A DNA stretch of 64,000 nucleotides from Anaerolinea thermophila (GTDB lineage: Bacteria; Chloroflexota; Anaerolineae; Anaerolineales; Anaerolineaceae): contig NZ_DYHZ01000003.1 in the NCBI RefSeq assembly GCF_020723905.1, forward strand, positions 124,001-188,000, given 5' to 3'. The notes below the pieces were generated by a model, which did no database searches, was not told the origin of the DNA, and saw nothing but the letters and a program-made list of their open reading frames with translations. Below, piece after piece: positions 27,545-36,727 of the stretch; position 1 is the first letter of the stretch; every line of letters starts with the position of its first letter. The translations under genes were made by a program, and so were the position numbers.

Positions 27545-29785
27545 CTAGATCTCGATGTCAAATTCTCCCACAGAGATCAATGCTGGTTCACCTACTTCTA
27601 TGTCATACCTGGAAATCCACTTCCAGAAAGCCAGAATGAACTTTGCCCACGGTAAGTCGTTTGGATGTACCTTCCCTTTTTCTATTTGTTCTTCCAGGTT
27701 GGGGATTGGCAATGGAGAACCTGGAATGCGGATGAACCGCGTCCATAGATATAAGGTATTATCCCACAAATGAATAATCCCTGCATCGTTTGCGCCAGCA
27801 ATCATATTTCCGCTTGTTGATAAAGTTAAAGCCGTAAAGGGAGAGTCTTGAACGATCATCTGGGAAGCCGCTGAAGGATTGGACACGCGGAGAAATCCCA
27901 AAGTTCCTGATGCCGTTCCAAACATAAGATGTTCGCCATCTGGATGTAAAAACATACCAACAGGCGGCGATGAAAGAGGTCCAGATTGCCAGAGGAAATG
28001 TCCTGTCCTTCCATTCCATGCCCGCAAGATGCGGTCCTTACCAGAGGCGATTAATATGTCTGAAGAAGAACTTCCTGCCAGTAAGAAATTCCCTTCAGGA
28101 CATGCAGGTATGGTATGGACAAGTCTCAAGTCTGGCAGATTCAGGATTTTTATTTCTGCAAAATATCCAGCCACAGCCAGCAATTTCCCATTTGAGAAAG
28201 GAAGGATAGAAAAAATCTCTTTATCCTCGAAACTGGTCTGATAGAGTTCTTTACCCATAGGAAAGCGCCAAACCCGTACTGTTCCATCAAATCCAGCGCT
28301 GTAAAGCAATTTCCCGTCCAGCGAAAAGTGCATGCTTTTCACTTGCCCACGGTGTCCATCAAAGGTTTTGATGACACTCTGATTCGACATCCGGAAGACC
28401 CGTAACCGATGATCTCCGCCTGCTGAAACGAGATATTCTCCATTTTCGCTGAAAAGCAGGACACGGTGATTAGGGTACGGTGAAGCGGGGGCGGGCATAA
28501 CGGGTTTTCCCTCTGGAAGTTCCCAGACAAAAATGGATTGTCCCGAACTTCCTGCCGCAAGGAATTTTTCTTGAGGGTGAATTGCCAGAGATGAAACCTG
28601 GCGTTCTATGGCAACGAATTTTTTAAGTAAGGAAGGTTTGGGTAAAGTCCCGGCACACGCTTGAGCCAGTTCACATAATTCTGTAAATTCTTCCTTCTCT
28701 CCAGCATGTGAGGGATGCCAGTTCTTATTCATTAAAAGGGTAAGGATGACTGTGCTCCAATAAGGAGAAGCGTGCTGTGCCAATTTCCAGAGGTCTTCAT
28801 ATCGATCTGTCTGTACAAGGCTTTTCAAGGTTGTTTCCCATTCCGCATCGCTCAAATCGGCTAAGAAACGAACCTCCCCTCTCTCAGCCCCCAACCGTTG
28901 TAACCATGCAATTTGTCCGGTTCGACGCGCCTGTTGCAGGATACGGTATCTTAAACTTTTGTCCGCTCTTTGATAAGCATCCAGCAGGAAAGCGTTTTGA
29001 TAATCCGCTTGCTGGTACTCTTCCATTCTGGAGGTAAAAAACAAGTATAAAGCCCGGATCTGAGGGTCTTGAGGAGTGTAATGTTCATTTTCGAGAAACT
29101 CTACCACCGCAGATAGATCGTAGTGGATGTGGAGGTGTGCAAGCGCATCAAAGGCTGATGGATTTCCTTCCCGGGCTTTCATGATCAGGGCAACAATGGC
29201 AACCTTTCTTTCTTTTTCTGATAGGGTATTGAACTCGTGAATCAGATCAGGAATGTGGCTTTCATTGAAGTTGAAAATGGTAGTGATGAGATGTGCCCAA
29301 CGTTTAAAAGGAGTATTTCGGGCATGGTTGAGCAGGGTGTTTTGGAGTTCCGGAGAGTAATACTGGAAAAAAGCCCGGGTAAGTTCAGGAAGGTGTTCGA
29401 GATTTTCTGGAGATGCTTCTACCATCCATTCCAGGAGCAATTTCAAAGAATGATCTTGTGGAAGGTAGGGCCTGGTTAAGAGCCATTGTCTTAATCCTTG
29501 CTGGTTCTCTCTGAGCGCAAGTTGATACAGAGCATCAATTGCCGGCTGGTTTTCTTTGCTTGCCAGGCGCATCAATGCCTCTCTGGCAAAACGGGAAATT
29601 TCTAAGGAGAAATTGTCTGCAATTTGATACAAACCGAAAATTGCTTCCCCGGTTGCTTTTTCCTCCAACAACAGGATGGCGCCGATTTTCGTTAAGGCAT
29701 CAAGTTGCTTGGATGAAAAATTGTGGTTTTTGCCTTCCAGTAAAGTGATTAACTCAGATTCCGAGAATTCACTAGAGGTTATCAT
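27545..29785 (-). CDS. Helical-repeat (HEAT-like) plus WD40 propeller protein
   Basis: 746 residues. The first 370 are helical and HEAT/ARM-like (LDALTKIGAILLLEEKATGEAI, ALMRLASKENQPAIDALYQLA). From about 385 there are WD40 blades: VSSLAIHPQEKFLAAGSSGQ, VKSMHFSLDGKLLYSAGFDG and FTALTLSTSGNMIAGANDAG. The C-terminus ends in YDIEVGEPALISVGEFDIEI, which closely matches the tail of the 883-residue protein at 32.6-35.2 kb, so the two are paralogues flanking the same operon. The start overlaps the radical-SAM stop (ATGA). A scaffold or client-binding role is inferred. Confidence 0.82.
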   Translation of the reverse strand: MITSSEFSESELITLLEGKNHNFSSKQLDALTKIGAILLLEEKATGEAIFGLYQIADNFSLEISRFAREALMRLASKENQPAIDALYQLALRENQQGLRQWLLTRPYLPQDHSLKLLLEWMVEASPENLEHLPELTRAFFQYYSPELQNTLLNHARNTPFKRWAHLITTIFNFNESHIPDLIHEFNTLSEKERKVAIVALIMKAREGNPSAFDALAHLHIHYDLSAVVEFLENEHYTPQDPQIRALYLFFTSRMEEYQQADYQNAFLLDAYQRADKSLRYRILQQARRTGQIAWLQRLGAERGEVRFLADLSDAEWETTLKSLVQTDRYEDLWKLAQHASPYWSTVILTLLMNKNWHPSHAGEKEEFTELCELAQACAGTLPKPSLLKKFVAIERQVSSLAIHPQEKFLAAGSSGQSIFVWELPEGKPVMPAPASPYPNHRVLLFSENGEYLVSAGGDHRLRVFRMSNQSVIKTFDGHRGQVKSMHFSLDGKLLYSAGFDGTVRVWRFPMGKELYQTSFEDKEIFSILPFSNGKLLAVAGYFAEIKILNLPDLRLVHTIPACPEGNFLLAGSSSSDILIASGKDRILRAWNGRTGHFLWQSGPLSSPPVGMFLHPDGEHLMFGTASGTLGFLRVSNPSAASQMIVQDSPFTALTLSTSGNMIAGANDAGIIHLWDNTLYLWTRFIRIPGSPLPIPNLEEQIEKGKVHPNDLPWAKFILAFWKWISRYDIEVGEPALISVGEFDIEI

Positions 29786-30351
29786 AGCAAAGGATCAATC
29801 CCGGTAATGAAAGTGTTTCCATCTGAATCAATGGTGACTTCGCAGACAGGAATATCTTCAAAATCCTTAAAAGAATACCTTCCGGTCAGAAAATGGAATT
29901 GTTTGTTTGCTGAGCCAGTGAAACTGTGGGCTACTCTTTTGTCTTTCTTGTATCTTCCAGAAATCAACACATCAATATACGGGAGCAATCTGGCTCCTTT
30001 TGAACGGATGATTTCCTCCCATTCAAATCCTGTCAACATAATCACTGAAAGCGTACTTTGATTTCGGATCGAAACAAGCAAATATTCCAGTGCCTCTACT
30101 TGAAACAGGGGTTCTCCTCCGGTAATGGTGATTCCTTCAATTAGATTCTCCCGTGAGCAAATTTGTTTTGCCAGTTCGAGTGGATTTATCCAGGTTCCCT
30201 GGTGAAAGGGATGTGTTTGTGGATTAAAACAACCTTCGCATCCCAGAGAGCACCCCTGAACCCAGATGACTGTGCGATTCCCCGGTCCATTTGCAAGGCT
30301 TTCTCTGACAATGGAGTGAATATTTAACCCTGGAAGGTCGGGAGTGATCAT
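29782..30351 (-). CDS. Radical-SAM enzyme, small activase (NrdG/PflA)-like
   Basis: 189 residues. The [4Fe-4S]-SAM motif CX3CX2C is in VQGCSLGCEGCFNPQTH, followed by ITGGEPLFQVEALEYLL, the GGE motif of the fold. There is no SPASM extension. Size and motif resemble activating enzymes of glycyl-radical proteins, but no glycyl-radical partner is encoded in the window. The gene overlaps its two neighbours by 4 bp (ATGA at both ends), so it is tightly coupled to DUF2997 and the WD40 protein. A role in modifying or activating another protein of the operon is inferred. Confidence 0.85.
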   Translation of the reverse strand: MITPDLPGLNIHSIVRESLANGPGNRTVIWVQGCSLGCEGCFNPQTHPFHQGTWINPLELAKQICSRENLIEGITITGGEPLFQVEALEYLLVSIRNQSTLSVIMLTGFEWEEIIRSKGARLLPYIDVLISGRYKKDKRVAHSFTGSANKQFHFLTGRYSFKDFEDIPVCEVTIDSDGNTFITGIDPLL

Positions 30352-30557
30352 TGGGAGAGAGAAAGGGTGTCGGACTGATCAATTGCGGTGGGCGGTTCTT
30401 GAAATTCTGCCGTCATTTCGCGAAGTAGAATTGTCCCCCCCAGGGCTTTTTCCATCTCAGCCGTAAGGTCCAGGCAGGCTTGCCCTTTAACCCCATGAAC
30501 TCTCACTTCCACTTTCCCGTCAGGGAGAATCTGGACTTCAATCTCTTGAATTTCCAT
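30348..30557 (-). CDS. DUF2997 small protein
   Basis: 69 residues. The N-terminal half (EIEVQILPDGKVEVRVHGVKG) forms beta strands. It is followed by QACLDLTAEMEKALG and a C-terminal tail rich in Glu, Thr and Ser. This matches the DUF2997 pattern (I-x-I-x2-DG-x-V-x2-V-x-G-x2-G-x2-C), a family known next to DUF1257 in cyanobacteria. The conserved single Cys is at about residue 28. It sits between DUF1257 (13 bp gap) and the radical-SAM gene (4 bp overlap). The function is unknown. Confidence 0.8.
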   Translation of the reverse strand: MEIQEIEVQILPDGKVEVRVHGVKGQACLDLTAEMEKALGGTILLREMTAEFQEPPTAIDQSDTLSLSQ

Positions 30558-30570
30558 GGTATTCCTCTTT

Positions 30571-30951
30571 TCAGGACTGCATTCGTCGGAGTAAAAGACG
30601 AATTTGTCCAGTTTCTTTTACTTCTTCTTCTACCAGGGTAAACCCTTGCTTTTCCAGTTTGGAGCGGGTCACGTGATATGCGTATCGTTGTTTCAATTGC
30701 GTTAGAAACTGGTCGCGCTGGATACCACGGACTCCAAACCAGTCGGCCACCAGTTCGTATCCGTTTGCGCCTTTCCGAAAACCAATGTCGTAACTTAAGG
30801 GCAAAGAGACGCGAATATCTACTTTCATTTTGCCAGCAAACCCTTTGATGGATAGATCTCCTTCCTGGTACTCCATTCCCAGGTCTTTCAGTGCCATGAG
30901 CAGGTATTCTTTCTCCATCAAAGCGGTTTGAATACGGGAAAAGTGAGACAT
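30571..30951 (-). CDS. DUF1257 (Ycf35-like) protein
   Basis: 126 residues starting MSHFSRIQTALMEKEYLLMALKD. This N-terminus and the later YDIGFRKGANGYELVADW and HVTRSKLEKQGFTLVEEE segments match DUF1257, known as Ycf35 in plastids and cyanobacteria. The ATG at 30951 has AAAGGA in front. The track begins two codons earlier at a GTG. The molecular role of the family is not established. Here it lies between the Hsp70-like gene (12 bp gap) and DUF2997. Confidence 0.88.
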   Translation of the reverse strand: MSHFSRIQTALMEKEYLLMALKDLGMEYQEGDLSIKGFAGKMKVDIRVSLPLSYDIGFRKGANGYELVADWFGVRGIQRDQFLTQLKQRYAYHVTRSKLEKQGFTLVEEEVKETGQIRLLLRRMQS

Positions 30952-30963
30952 GGTCACATCCTT

Positions 30964-32553
30964 TCAGGTTAATCGTACAACAGGGAATTCCTTAAGGACA
31001 AGGCTTCCTGTCTTCAAATCACGAGCAGTAATGAGAAGCCGCTTGTTGGCATCAATAGTGAACTCCACATCAAAACGCGGTTCCCCTTGCACGCCAGGTG
31101 GATCGGCATCTAAAAAAGTCGGAGAATGCTCATTCATCCAGAACAAAGTACGTTCTTCGATTTCCTGAGATGTTAAAGGTGTCAGGCGTGCTCCTCCGTG
31201 AGTGTCAAAGATGAGTTCGTAGGAGGTTGAGTTTTGTGGACGCTTTTCCCCCACCTCAAAAATTGCAACACCCAGACGCGTTTGTCCATTATACGAGGCT
31301 TTCACAGAGATGCGAGAAACAGGTTCACGTGTTGGATAAGGCGTACCTTTTTTGACGATGGGATAATAGTCATAAGTTTGCTTTTGAGGGTTGATGTATC
31401 GAATGGCATAATCGTGCTGGATGTAATCATAAAAATCCACCCCGGCAACGAATGCGGCGGCACCACGCGCAACCGCATCCAGTGGTCGATTGAAAAACAC
31501 TCGTTCTTTCCCGAAAGATTGACGAAGTAGCCGCTGCACGCTGGGTATCTGACTGCTTCCTCCAACCATCAGGACGGCTTGAATTTCTTCTTCACGGTAA
31601 CCTCTTTCTGCCGCAGACTGGATGGCAGATCGGATGAGGTGATTCAATTGAACAAAAAAGTCATGCTCATCCAGCAGACTTTCAAATTGCTCGCGAGTGT
31701 ACGAGGCGCAAATCTGCAAATCCGATCCTGGTGGAGAGAATTCCAGAGAAGTGGTTTGGTTAGAAGAAAGATTTTCTTTAAGTCGCTGGCATTCAACAAG
31801 TAGGGCTGTGCTCCATGGACGTATACGAGGATCTCCATCGGTGAGCTGATTTTTCTGGAGAACATCCTGGAAAAGCCATTGATCAATTGTGGTGCCGCCA
31901 ATGTTCTTCCCCGACTTGCCAAGCACACGGCATCTTCTCCCGGTTTGTGCCTGATCTTCACTTTCAATCAGGATAACCGAGGCGTGCATGGTGCCGCCGC
32001 CAAAATCGAAGATCAAATATACATTTCCAGGTTGAATGTTGGCGCCGTAGCCAAGCGCTGCGGCAGAAGGCTCGTCAATAAGACGGAATCGAGGCATGCC
32101 CGCCTGTTCAGCCACTGAAACCAGCCAGTTTTCATAATGCTCAAAGGCTTCTACCGGAACGCTTAAGCCAACTTCTTCTTCCTTGAAGTCAATTTGTTGG
32201 TTTGCAAAGAGGAGAATGGTACCCAGGAAATCTTTTCCGGCGTCTTGAGGGGTAATCTCTCGATCCCCTATCTTAAACCGAATAGGACTTCGGTTGCTGA
32301 TATATTTTTTCATCCATCGCAATGTTTGTGGGGAGTCCTGTAAGGAGCGCTCGATAACCTGTTGTCCAATCCAAACACGAGAGTCTTCTGTGTAATGAAT
32401 CAGGGAGGGAATCACAGAGATGACTTCTTCATTTTGCACCTGAGAGAATCCATATTCTGGAATATGGAGAGGAATCCCCTGTTGGGTGGCTTCATCCCAG
32501 AGTGCCAGCACAGTATTGGAAGTGCCAAAATCAATTCCTAATCTACCACTCAT
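30964..32553 (-). CDS. Hsp70/DnaK-like ATPase
   Basis: 529 residues from the ATG at 32553. The nucleotide-binding domain shows LGIDFGTSNTVLALWDEA, the loop RLIDEPSAAALGYGA, the phosphate-2 motif YLIFDFGGGTMHASVI and ADENOSINE-type VLMVGGSSQIPSVQRLL. The linker and a short beta-rich substrate-like domain follow (RISVKASYNGQTRLGVAIF ... RLLITARDL), without the long alpha lid of DnaK. It is not the housekeeping DnaK, because it is shorter and sits among uncharacterised genes without grpE or dnaJ. It lies 19 bp after the 883-residue repeat protein. Confidence 0.88.
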   Translation of the reverse strand: MSGRLGIDFGTSNTVLALWDEATQQGIPLHIPEYGFSQVQNEEVISVIPSLIHYTEDSRVWIGQQVIERSLQDSPQTLRWMKKYISNRSPIRFKIGDREITPQDAGKDFLGTILLFANQQIDFKEEEVGLSVPVEAFEHYENWLVSVAEQAGMPRFRLIDEPSAAALGYGANIQPGNVYLIFDFGGGTMHASVILIESEDQAQTGRRCRVLGKSGKNIGGTTIDQWLFQDVLQKNQLTDGDPRIRPWSTALLVECQRLKENLSSNQTTSLEFSPPGSDLQICASYTREQFESLLDEHDFFVQLNHLIRSAIQSAAERGYREEEIQAVLMVGGSSQIPSVQRLLRQSFGKERVFFNRPLDAVARGAAAFVAGVDFYDYIQHDYAIRYINPQKQTYDYYPIVKKGTPYPTREPVSRISVKASYNGQTRLGVAIFEVGEKRPQNSTSYELIFDTHGGARLTPLTSQEIEERTLFWMNEHSPTFLDADPPGVQGEPRFDVEFTIDANKRLLITARDLKTGSLVLKEFPVVRLT

Positions 32554-32572
32554 ACCTGTACCCGGTGAAATT

Positions 32573-35224
32573 TTAACCGATATCTTCATCTAGTAAGATA
32601 TCAAATTCTCCCGGTTGGATGGAAACGGGCTCTGCAACATAGATATCGTATTGGGTACGATATGTTAAAACCAGATCTAAAAAGGTGAGCATCCATTTGA
32701 GGTTGGGGGAAAGGTGAGGGCTTTTCCGGAAAGCACGAATGACTGTTAAGTCTTCGACAGTTAAGGTGGAAAGGGGGTGGTTTAGCCATTTCCATAAGAG
32801 AGGGCTACGTAAATCCCAAAAAGTAATCAGACGATGTTCGTGACCAATAACCAGAAATTCCCCTTTGTTAAAAACTTCTGCAGTTGTGACTTCGCCATAT
32901 GGCAGTTTTTCCATATTTGTTTTGAGCACTTGATAATTGTCGTCAAACCACAGAAGAGAGCCGTCTTTGGCAATTGTAAGAAATTTTCCCTGTTCCGTTA
33001 GATATTCGCAAAATTGAATAGGCGCATTCAAACTCCCTATGTAACGGCTAATGGAAAATTTGGGGTACAGTTGAATGGCGCCGTTTCTTCTGCCTACCAG
33101 TAAGGCATCTTCAGAAGGGGAAAAGGTTAAAACATTTGCCACGCCGTTTGCTTGTTTAAGTAATCTGATCTGGTTATAGACTCCAGAGAGGATCTCTTGG
33201 GATTGAAGATTCACGCAAAAAGGATATCGGTTGTTAATCAATGCTACGATTGAATGATCAGTATTGATTGCGGCGGCTCTGGGAGAGAATGCAATGGGAA
33301 ACCGGAAAAATGGTTGTGAAGGGTAATAATGAATGTTTCCCAAATAGAGGTCACTATTTTTGTAAACGAGTAAGAAACTTCCTGGATCAAGCGGAAAAAT
33401 CCCAACCGCAGCATTGGGATGTTCTCCAATTTTTTTAACCTGATTCTGAATAATGGAATATATTCCACAGGGCGTGTTACCTGTGCTTCGTTCTACAGCC
33501 ACCAGAGCATCTTGAGAGAGTGGTACCACTCTTGCAAGTGAATGCTCAAAACCTCGAATCCGTTCTTTAATCTGCGCCTGTTGAAAATCCCACAAAAGGA
33601 TTTGCCGGTTTGAAGTGGCTATGGCTATCAGATGGGTATTGGGGATGGTTGCAAAATCATTTACTCTTCCACCAACGTGAACTGTTGCCTGGTGGAGAAG
33701 CGGGGGAAATTCTTCATGGATTCTGGAGAATTCGGGTTCAGGCAGTTCTCTTAATTCATGGGTTAACTTCTGGAACAATGAATCCTGGGTGTCGGGTTTC
33801 CATTCTTGCTGTTTAAAAAGCAGGGACAGAATGAACATTCCATACGTGGGGGGGACCTGAGGCACGAGATGCCATAACTCATTCCACTGTTGGTGTTCCG
33901 AATAAATACGGATGGCTGTTTCTATGACTTCGGGTTGGAGAGAAGAAAATTCTCTCTGAATTTCGTGGATTGCCAGGATTTTCACCAGTGAGGGATGAGC
34001 AAGCCTCTGAATCTGGCGATGAATGCGCGAGCGCATATCTGGTGAGGAGGTTTGATAGAAGAATTGCATTAACCGCTGCTCGTAGTCAAACTGCAAATAT
34101 TCTTCCAGTTGATCCGTAAATAAAAGCAGGCAGGCTTGAAGTTCCGGTTTTGAACTTACAAAGCCAAAATCTTTCCAGAGTTCTAACGCTTGCTGATTCC
34201 CCTCAAGGGCTAAAGATCCTAAATGATCAAGATGCTGTTGAGGTAGTTTCTGTAGGAGGCGGCGTGCTTGGGTCTGGATTTCATGATCTTGGTCAAAACA
34301 AAGGGCCACTAACGCTTTCACGAGATGAAATGGAAAGTCATCAGTCTGAATTTCATTTCCCCGTTTCAGGGCTACTGTCAGCCAGACAAAGGTGCCAGGC
34401 TCGGGAAGAAATACCCCGCGTTTAATCCATTCTTCTAAGAAAACCGGTCGTTTCTTTACCCATGCATTAAAAAGGGAGTTGATGGTTTCCTGATTTCGCA
34501 GGAAAGGAAGAACGGATAACGCACGCTCACGAATCTCCGAGTCTTGATCCGTGCAGGCATGGAGTAATTCATCCAGCTGTGCTGGAGAGCAATCCATGAC
34601 TTCTGTCAGCCGGTTTGTCTTCAGGCAGGTGAGTATATAGCCTTTTTGTAAAGGTTCCGGAACATAGCGTGAAGCGCACAAGATTTCTTCAACGAGAGGA
34701 GTGCGGCTTTCTGCCCAGTAGGCGCAAAGTGCATTGATCGTGGCTTGTGACCGTAATTTAGCCAGTCCTCTGCGTGCAACCTCCGCTATGTGAGGATCTC
34801 CATCTTCACATGCACGAATTAAAGTGTCTAACAAATGAGGCTGGATCTGGGTGATTCGTTTGAAATCACCTTTCAATATCCAGGTATAAACAATCCAGGG
34901 AGAAGATGGTTCGGGAAATACCTGATTGGTAAGAAGAAGTTGAATCAAAAGCAGATCTCGCGATCCATACCATTGCTTCCACAGAGCCTGGATTCCTTGC
35001 TTATGGTGAATTCGTTTGACTGCTCGAGAGAGGTTTTTTAATAAAAGAGTGGAAGGTTTGCAGGCAAGAACTTTACAAAAAGCCAATACGGCTTGATCAT
35101 TTCCTTGATTGATAAAGGGAACCAGTATCCAGATCAGAAAGGGGGAAAGAAATGGAAAACGAAGACCAAGAGCCTCAATTCCAGAAAGAAATAGAGACGA
35201 TACCGAGTTAATAAAAGAGCCCAT
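32573..35224 (-). CDS. HEAT-repeat plus degenerate WD40 protein, paralogue of the 746-residue gene
   Basis: 883 residues. HEAT-like units of about 35 residues recur in the first half: LDTLIRACEDGDPHIAEVAR, LDELLHACTDQDSEIRERAL and VKALVALCFDQDHEIQTQAR. The second half (from about 500) consists of weak propeller blades (VLTFSPSEDALLVGRRNGAI, ITFWDLRSPLLWKWL). The tail QYDIYVAEPVSIQPGEFDIL matches that of the other repeat protein. It lies 15 bp after the AAA+ gene. A binding platform for the AAA+/Hsp70 pair is inferred. Confidence 0.82.
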   Translation of the reverse strand: MGSFINSVSSLFLSGIEALGLRFPFLSPFLIWILVPFINQGNDQAVLAFCKVLACKPSTLLLKNLSRAVKRIHHKQGIQALWKQWYGSRDLLLIQLLLTNQVFPEPSSPWIVYTWILKGDFKRITQIQPHLLDTLIRACEDGDPHIAEVARRGLAKLRSQATINALCAYWAESRTPLVEEILCASRYVPEPLQKGYILTCLKTNRLTEVMDCSPAQLDELLHACTDQDSEIRERALSVLPFLRNQETINSLFNAWVKKRPVFLEEWIKRGVFLPEPGTFVWLTVALKRGNEIQTDDFPFHLVKALVALCFDQDHEIQTQARRLLQKLPQQHLDHLGSLALEGNQQALELWKDFGFVSSKPELQACLLLFTDQLEEYLQFDYEQRLMQFFYQTSSPDMRSRIHRQIQRLAHPSLVKILAIHEIQREFSSLQPEVIETAIRIYSEHQQWNELWHLVPQVPPTYGMFILSLLFKQQEWKPDTQDSLFQKLTHELRELPEPEFSRIHEEFPPLLHQATVHVGGRVNDFATIPNTHLIAIATSNRQILLWDFQQAQIKERIRGFEHSLARVVPLSQDALVAVERSTGNTPCGIYSIIQNQVKKIGEHPNAAVGIFPLDPGSFLLVYKNSDLYLGNIHYYPSQPFFRFPIAFSPRAAAINTDHSIVALINNRYPFCVNLQSQEILSGVYNQIRLLKQANGVANVLTFSPSEDALLVGRRNGAIQLYPKFSISRYIGSLNAPIQFCEYLTEQGKFLTIAKDGSLLWFDDNYQVLKTNMEKLPYGEVTTAEVFNKGEFLVIGHEHRLITFWDLRSPLLWKWLNHPLSTLTVEDLTVIRAFRKSPHLSPNLKWMLTFLDLVLTYRTQYDIYVAEPVSIQPGEFDILLDEDIG

Positions 35225-35239
35225 TTTTGCAGTTATGTG

Positions 35240-36727
35240 TTACTGTAGTGATCCAGATGCAGATTGGGCTCTCCCTTCACGGAGCCACCCCCTCAGAGCC
35301 TCAATAATTTCGCGTTGTGAAACGGATAAGGGCACCTGCCGTTTCAAGGCATGAAGAATATCCTCAGTGGTAAATTCCCGTTCTCCATCATTGAAACCGA
35401 GATACATGGCATCAATCACGGCTTGTTCAATTTCTGCCCCGACATACCCTTCCGATTGACTTGCAAGTAATTCCAGATCATAGTCTTCAGGTAAACGATT
35501 CCGCTTCTGTAGATGAACGGCAAAAATCTCAATTCGTTCTTCAAAATCGGGAAGATCCAGGAAGAAAATCTCGTCGAATCGTCCTCGACGTAGTAATTCA
35601 GGAGGAAGGCTGGAAATATCATTGGCTGTAGCCACCACAAATACCGGTGCGCTTTTTTCCTGCATCCATGTAAGAATATTTCCGAATACCCGCGTACTTG
35701 TTCCGGCATCAAGCCCGCCATGTGCCAGCGCTTTTTCCATTTCATCAATCCATAAAATGCATGGAGCAATGGTTTCCGCGAGATGAAGCGCTCGCCGGGT
35801 TCGTTCTTCCGATTCTCCAACGAGGCTGCCAAATAATGCTCCCACATCAAGTCTCAGTAAAGGCAAATGCCAGAGCCCACCAATGGTTTTTGCTGTCAGG
35901 CTTTTCCCTGTTCCAGGGATACCAATTAATGCAATCCCTTTGGGGACCGGTAAGCCGTATTGTCTGGCGCGTTGGGAGAAAGCCAGTTCCCGCATACGTA
36001 ACCATTCTTTTAACGCCTTTAAGCCACCAATATCATTTACGGTTTGTGTGACCGGGTAAAATTCCAGTGCTTCGCTTTCACGGATGATCTGGCGTTTTTC
36101 TTCTGTAACCAGATCAATATCTCTATCATCCAGCACCCCATCTGTCACAATGGCTCGGGCAAATACACGTTGTGCCTGAGAAGCAGTCAATCCAAGGGCG
36201 GCTTGGATTAATTTCTCTTTGCCCAAAGGCGTTAGATTCGTTCGCACGCCTGAATTTGAGGTTAATGAAATCAATACTTCCTGAAGTTCTTCTGCTTTAG
36301 GAAGGGGAAACTCTAAGATAACGATTTCGTCTCTGATTTCTTCGGGTACTTTAGAGACATGGGTGGTAATCAGGATCGTCTTTCGGGTGAACTTCAACCG
36401 TTGCGCCAGGTTTTTAAGTTTTCTTTTGATTTGGGGGTTATTCCATACTTCATGGAAATCTTTCAGGACAAAAACTGTTTGATTCTGGGGGTCGGCTTTA
36501 TCAATCTGTTCTAGGGCTGTCAGGGCATCTCGGGCAGTAGGTACAGGTTGATTGGATGGGGTGAGCCATTGAAAAAAGTCTGCTACATCCCATGTCAGAC
36601 ACGTTCTCTGACTTTTTTCACAGGCGTTCCGAATAGATTGCAATACTCTTTCTTCTTCGTTGGATTGAACGACAATCAGAGTAAAGCGTGCTCGAAAGTA
36701 AACATCTAATTGCTGGGCAAAGTTCAT
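35240..36727 (-). CDS. AAA+ ATPase, Ycf46-like
   Basis: 495 residues from the ATG at 36727; the track's start adds 16 weak residues. The N-terminal half is a degenerate P-loop-like domain (FTLIVVQSNEEERVLQSI, VFVLKDFHEVW, ILITTHVSKVPEEIRDEI). The C-terminal classical AAA module has Walker A GIPGTGKSLTAKT, Walker B CILWIDEMEKALA, sensor 1 VVATANDISSLPPELL and Arg fingers LLRRGRFDEIFF. This two-part layout and length match Ycf46/FtsH-like cyanobacterial and plastid AAA proteins without a protease domain. It is the first gene of the operon. The upstream gap (124 bp) is shared with the divergent AOR gene. Confidence 0.9.
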   Translation of the reverse strand: MNFAQQLDVYFRARFTLIVVQSNEEERVLQSIRNACEKSQRTCLTWDVADFFQWLTPSNQPVPTARDALTALEQIDKADPQNQTVFVLKDFHEVWNNPQIKRKLKNLAQRLKFTRKTILITTHVSKVPEEIRDEIVILEFPLPKAEELQEVLISLTSNSGVRTNLTPLGKEKLIQAALGLTASQAQRVFARAIVTDGVLDDRDIDLVTEEKRQIIRESEALEFYPVTQTVNDIGGLKALKEWLRMRELAFSQRARQYGLPVPKGIALIGIPGTGKSLTAKTIGGLWHLPLLRLDVGALFGSLVGESEERTRRALHLAETIAPCILWIDEMEKALAHGGLDAGTSTRVFGNILTWMQEKSAPVFVVATANDISSLPPELLRRGRFDEIFFLDLPDFEERIEIFAVHLQKRNRLPEDYDLELLASQSEGYVGAEIEQAVIDAMYLGFNDGEREFTTEDILHALKRQVPLSVSQREIIEALRGWLREGRAQSASGSLQ

